Below are positions 61,172 through 64,000 of a stretch of 64,000 nt of DNA, piece by piece. Every line of letters starts with the position of its first letter. Position 1 is the first letter of the stretch. The position numbers were made by a program, and so were the translations under genes. The notes beneath the pieces are model-generated. The model saw nothing but the letters and a program-made list of their open reading frames with translations, was not told where the DNA came from and ran no database searches. The stretch comes from WLWS01 sp965243105 (lineage in GTDB: Bacteria; Pseudomonadota; Gammaproteobacteria; Eutrophobiales; Eutrophobiaceae), in NCBI GenBank assembly GCA_965243105.1, contig CBDEUC010000003.1, positions 1,302,001-1,366,000 of the forward strand, written 5' to 3'.

Positions 61172-62629
61172 CTACCTTTTCAGCATTACTCGCTCTAGTT
61201 CAAGATCCTGCTGGTATAAATCGAGTCGCGCGTGGATCCTTTCTTCCTGGTAATAGTCGGGGGCAAGGTTACGCTGGTGAAGGATGTATTTGAGTCTCTC
61301 GATTGCCACGCGGGTTTCCCCGGAAAGATAGTAGTACTCAGCGTTGGCGATACCGGCTTCGACGGCATTTCCCGATTCCTCTTCGGCGCGCGTGAGATAG
61401 GTGTAGTAAGTCAGGTCGGGCGTATTGTACTTGCCATAGTGCTTGAGCAACTCTTTTGCCTTGTCCGGATTGCCGGTCTGTAACAGGGCTTCAGAATAAT
61501 TCAGTACCAGTGGTCGATAATCCGGGTATAGATTATGTGCAATTTCAAAGAACCTGAAAGCTTCCGCAAAGTTTTCCGCCTGCATTTCAAGATCGGCTGC
61601 CGCAAGCAGGAAGGACGTGTTCTCCGGGGATTCCTTTAGCAGGGCCTGTAACTGGTCCCTTGCCTGCTCGAATTCCCCCGCCCTCGCCAATGCCAGTGCA
61701 TGACCATAGCTAAGAGCAGCCACGTTCTCAGGAAATTGTTCATTCTTAATGCGGTGCTCAAAAAATTCGACTGCCTGCTTTGGGTCACGCCTTGTAATCA
61801 CAAATAGCTTGGCCTTGATTAAATCGTAGCTGGCGCTTTCCTCGTACTCCATGTTTACGGGAAATGTTTCCGCCCTGGCCCGTGAATCTGCAATACGACT
61901 GACGGTTAATGGATGTGACCGAAGGAACTCCGGTGCCTGGGCAAAGTAGCGCGACTGTTTTTGCAGTTTTTCAAAAAAACCCGGCATACCCCGGGGATTA
62001 AATCCGGACCTGGTTAACAACTGCATGCCAATACGGTCGGCCTCCTTCTCATTGGCACGGGTAAAGTTAATTTGCGCCTGGGCTGCACCTCCCTGCACCG
62101 CGGCAATCGCGGCCTGTCCTGCTTCAGGGTTTTGTGTCGCGACAAGTATTGCTCCAAGCATCGCTGCCATGGTGGGCAGGCTCATCCTGCTTTGCGCTTC
62201 CGCACCACGCGCCATGTGCTTCTGGGTGACATGTGCAACCTCGTGCGCCATCACTGCAGCAAGTTCACTTTCTGTTTCTGAATTCAGAATAACGCCAGCA
62301 TTTATACCGACGATACCACCGGGAGCTGCAAACGCGTTTATCAATCCATCATTAACCACGAAGAAAGTAAATTGCTGAACGTTGTTATCACTGTTGGAGA
62401 CCAGCCTGTAACCGATGGACTGGATGTATGTTTCGATTTCGGCATCATTAAGGATAGGCGTGGTGTGCCTGACATGATTTAAAAATGCCTGTCCGAGACG
62501 CCGTTCATACTCAGGCGACAGGATTGCCCCTGTTGAGTCGCCGATGTCCGGCAGGTCCAGCGTGCTAACTGCAGGCAGCTGTGCCGAAAAAAGCAGTAAT
62601 GCGAGCAAGGATGAGAGTAAGACTTTCAT
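61172..62629 (-). CDS. bepA: Outer-membrane protein quality-control metalloprotease BepA
   Basis: A 485-residue periplasmic M48 protease with TPR repeats. Signal peptide 1-20; HEVAH zinc motif at 129-133 (AVMAHEVAHVTQKHMARGAE) with third ligand Glu196 (RANEKEADRIG); C-terminal TPR units (ALSYGHALALARAGEFEQARDQL, TSFLLAAADLEMQAENFAEAFRFF). It helps assemble or degrade LptD and other barrel proteins. It heads the minus-strand run towards the T2SS genes. Confidence 0.93.
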   Translation of the reverse strand: MKVLLSSLLALLLFSAQLPAVSTLDLPDIGDSTGAILSPEYERRLGQAFLNHVRHTTPILNDAEIETYIQSIGYRLVSNSDNNVQQFTFFVVNDGLINAFAAPGGIVGINAGVILNSETESELAAVMAHEVAHVTQKHMARGAEAQSRMSLPTMAAMLGAILVATQNPEAGQAAIAAVQGGAAQAQINFTRANEKEADRIGMQLLTRSGFNPRGMPGFFEKLQKQSRYFAQAPEFLRSHPLTVSRIADSRARAETFPVNMEYEESASYDLIKAKLFVITRRDPKQAVEFFEHRIKNEQFPENVAALSYGHALALARAGEFEQARDQLQALLKESPENTSFLLAAADLEMQAENFAEAFRFFEIAHNLYPDYRPLVLNYSEALLQTGNPDKAKELLKHYGKYNTPDLTYYTYLTRAEEESGNAVEAGIANAEYYYLSGETRVAIERLKYILHQRNLAPDYYQEERIHARLDLYQQDLELERVMLKR

Positions 62630-62805
62630 TGATAATTATATGAAATCCGTATGCTTTTTTGAGTAATTCGTAGTGTTTTAGTTCCTGCTGTGTTTATAGT
62701 ATAAACCCTTTCGTGCCGGCAACGGCAGGTTTAGCTGGATTCGCGCTAACCATATGATAAACATGTGAATAAGCAAACAATATGAAAATACGGAGCTAAT
62801 TGAAG

Positions 62806-64000
62806 ATGGGACAGGCCAAAAATGCTTTTTACGCACAATCCGGGGGGGTTACGGCGGTAATCAACGCGTCTGCCTGCGGTGTGATACAGGCGGCAAGACA
62901 GAATACTGACAGGATTGCCAACGTTTACGCCGGTAATAATGGCATTATTGGCGCACTTACCGAGGATCTCATCGACACCAGCAAGGAGAGCGACGCCAGT
63001 ATTGCTGCACTAAGGCACACACCTTCTGGTGCGTTTGGTTCCTGTCGTTACAAGCTGAAGGGCCTGGACGAAAATCGTGCTGAATATGAAAGGTTGATCG
63101 AAGTATTCAAGGCACACGATATCGGTTACTTTTTTTACAATGGTGGTGGTGATTCCGCGGATACCTGTCACAAGGTTTCACAGATTTCTCAATCACTGGG
63201 CTTTCCAATACAGGCCATACACGTGCCCAAGACGGTGGATAACGACCTGCCCGTCACCGACAACTGCCCTGGCTTCGGCTCTGTTGCCAAGTATATTGCT
63301 GTATCGACACGGGAAGCCTCCTATGACGTAAAGTCCATGGCACGCACCTCTACCAAGGTTTTTGTCATAGAAGTGATGGGCAGGCACGCGGGCTGGATTG
63401 CAGCCGCGGGTGGTCTCGCTGCAGACGAGGAAAATGATATTCCCGTAGTCATACTGTTTCCCGAGGTTGAGTTTGACCAGCAACGTTTCCTCGATACTGT
63501 TAAAAATCACGTCGAAAAATCGGGCTATTGCTCGGTCGTGGTATCCGAGGGTGCGCACTGGCCCGATGGAAAATTCCTTGCCGAGCAGGGCACCCGCGAC
63601 GCATTTGGTCACGCGCAGCTGGGTGGAGCCGCGCCCGTGGTTGCCAACATGATCAAGGACGCCCACGGCTACAAGTATCACTGGGCGGTTGCAGACTACC
63701 TGCAACGTGCAGCGAGACACGTGGCATCAAAAACAGATGTGGAACAGGCATACGCTATGGGCAAATCCGCTGTGGAATTTGCGCTTGCCGGCGAAAACGC
63801 CATCATGCCCACGATTGTGCGCACTTCAAATAACCCGTACAGCTGGGAAGTGGGCAAGGTCGCGCTGGCAGACGTGGCAAATGTCGAGAAATTCATGCCG
63901 GCTGAATTTATTTCGCAGGACGGTTTTGGCATCACCGAGGCCTGCCGCGAATACCTGCTGCCCCTGATTGAAGGCGAGGATTACCCTCCCTACGAAAATG
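62806..64000 (+). CDS. 6-phosphofructokinase, pyrophosphate-dependent type (partial)
   Basis: 398 codons are visible and the gene runs off the right edge. It has a PFK fold with YNGGGDSADT (113-117 GGGDS) and PKTVDNDLPVTDNCPGFGSVAKY (PKTVDND at 141-147). The Asp in GGGDS at the place of ATP-enzyme Gly104 and the Lys in PKTVDND in place of Gly124 are known PPi-enzyme marks, so pyrophosphate rather than ATP is the likely phosphate donor. VIEVMGRHAGWIAAAGGLA follows. A ribosome site (GGAG) lies upstream. It would allow reversible phosphorylation of fructose 6-phosphate. Confidence 0.88.
   Translation, partial: MGQAKNAFYAQSGGVTAVINASACGVIQAARQNTDRIANVYAGNNGIIGALTEDLIDTSKESDASIAALRHTPSGAFGSCRYKLKGLDENRAEYERLIEVFKAHDIGYFFYNGGGDSADTCHKVSQISQSLGFPIQAIHVPKTVDNDLPVTDNCPGFGSVAKYIAVSTREASYDVKSMARTSTKVFVIEVMGRHAGWIAAAGGLAADEENDIPVVILFPEVEFDQQRFLDTVKNHVEKSGYCSVVVSEGAHWPDGKFLAEQGTRDAFGHAQLGGAAPVVANMIKDAHGYKYHWAVADYLQRAARHVASKTDVEQAYAMGKSAVEFALAGENAIMPTIVRTSNNPYSWEVGKVALADVANVEKFMPAEFISQDGFGITEACREYLLPLIEGEDYPPYEN

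Overview
This 64 kb window is chromosomal DNA from a free-living, Gram-negative gammaproteobacterium. The evidence is the order aspS, yebC, ruvC-ruvA-ruvB, ybgC, tolQ-tolR-tolA-tolB-pal-cpoB, a System I cytochrome c maturation cluster, a complete type II secretion (T2SS) operon, a TonB-dependent receptor, an LpxR-type lipid A deacylase and an outer-membrane porin. The base composition looks fairly even, coding density is high, and most genes lie on the minus strand. I see no insertion sequence, prophage, integron or CRISPR array. Both ends cut through genes: a secreted HExxH protein at the left and a pyrophosphate-type phosphofructokinase at the right.

Layout. 0-9 kb: metabolic and signalling genes (TonB-like protein, CmcJ/NvfI-family oxygenase, REC-GGDEF-EAL protein, YghU-type GST, VOC protein, class IV aminotransferase coupled to a sulfotransferase, NCS1 permease, Mpo1-like protein). 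9-15 kb: a 2-oxo acid decarboxylase, then ccmABCDE-pdxH-cyclophilin on the minus strand. 15-20 kb: two membrane diguanylate cyclases flanking hinT and a DAHP synthase. 20-35.5 kb: the conserved fmdB-DUF502-aspS ... yebC-ruvCAB-ybgC-tol-pal-cpoB block, interrupted by a four-gene insertion (nrtR-nadA-lipase-secreted dehydrogenase). Next to it lies a tRNA-Lys(UUU). 36-58.6 kb: an envelope and secretion region holding a TPR protein, lpxR, an OprP-type porin, a giant internally duplicated lipoprotein, a TonB-dependent receptor, gspC-M, and a PhoB-like response regulator. 58.7-64 kb: a lipoprotein, a CPBP protease, orphan soxYZ, bepA and the start of a PPi-PFK.

The most interesting reading is of the 36-58.6 kb region. 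Arrays of PhoB-like half-sites (CTGTCAY type) in 11-bp phase stand upstream of the OprP-type porin, of gspC and, more weakly, of the giant lipoprotein. A PhoB-family regulator gene ends directly beside the gspC array. I infer a phosphate-starvation uptake and secretion system in which the T2SS may export the surface lipoprotein, with the TonB-dependent receptor and porin importing the released ligand. The lipoprotein contains two 679-residue units. Their C-terminal two-thirds are almost identical at DNA level, while the N-terminal thirds have diverged, a pattern of gene conversion or recent duplication. A second well-supported regulatory finding is a pair of 21-bp palindromes directly upstream of nrtR, the likely NrtR operators controlling nrtR-nadA.

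All assignments come from reading motifs and translations by eye. No database or profile search was run.
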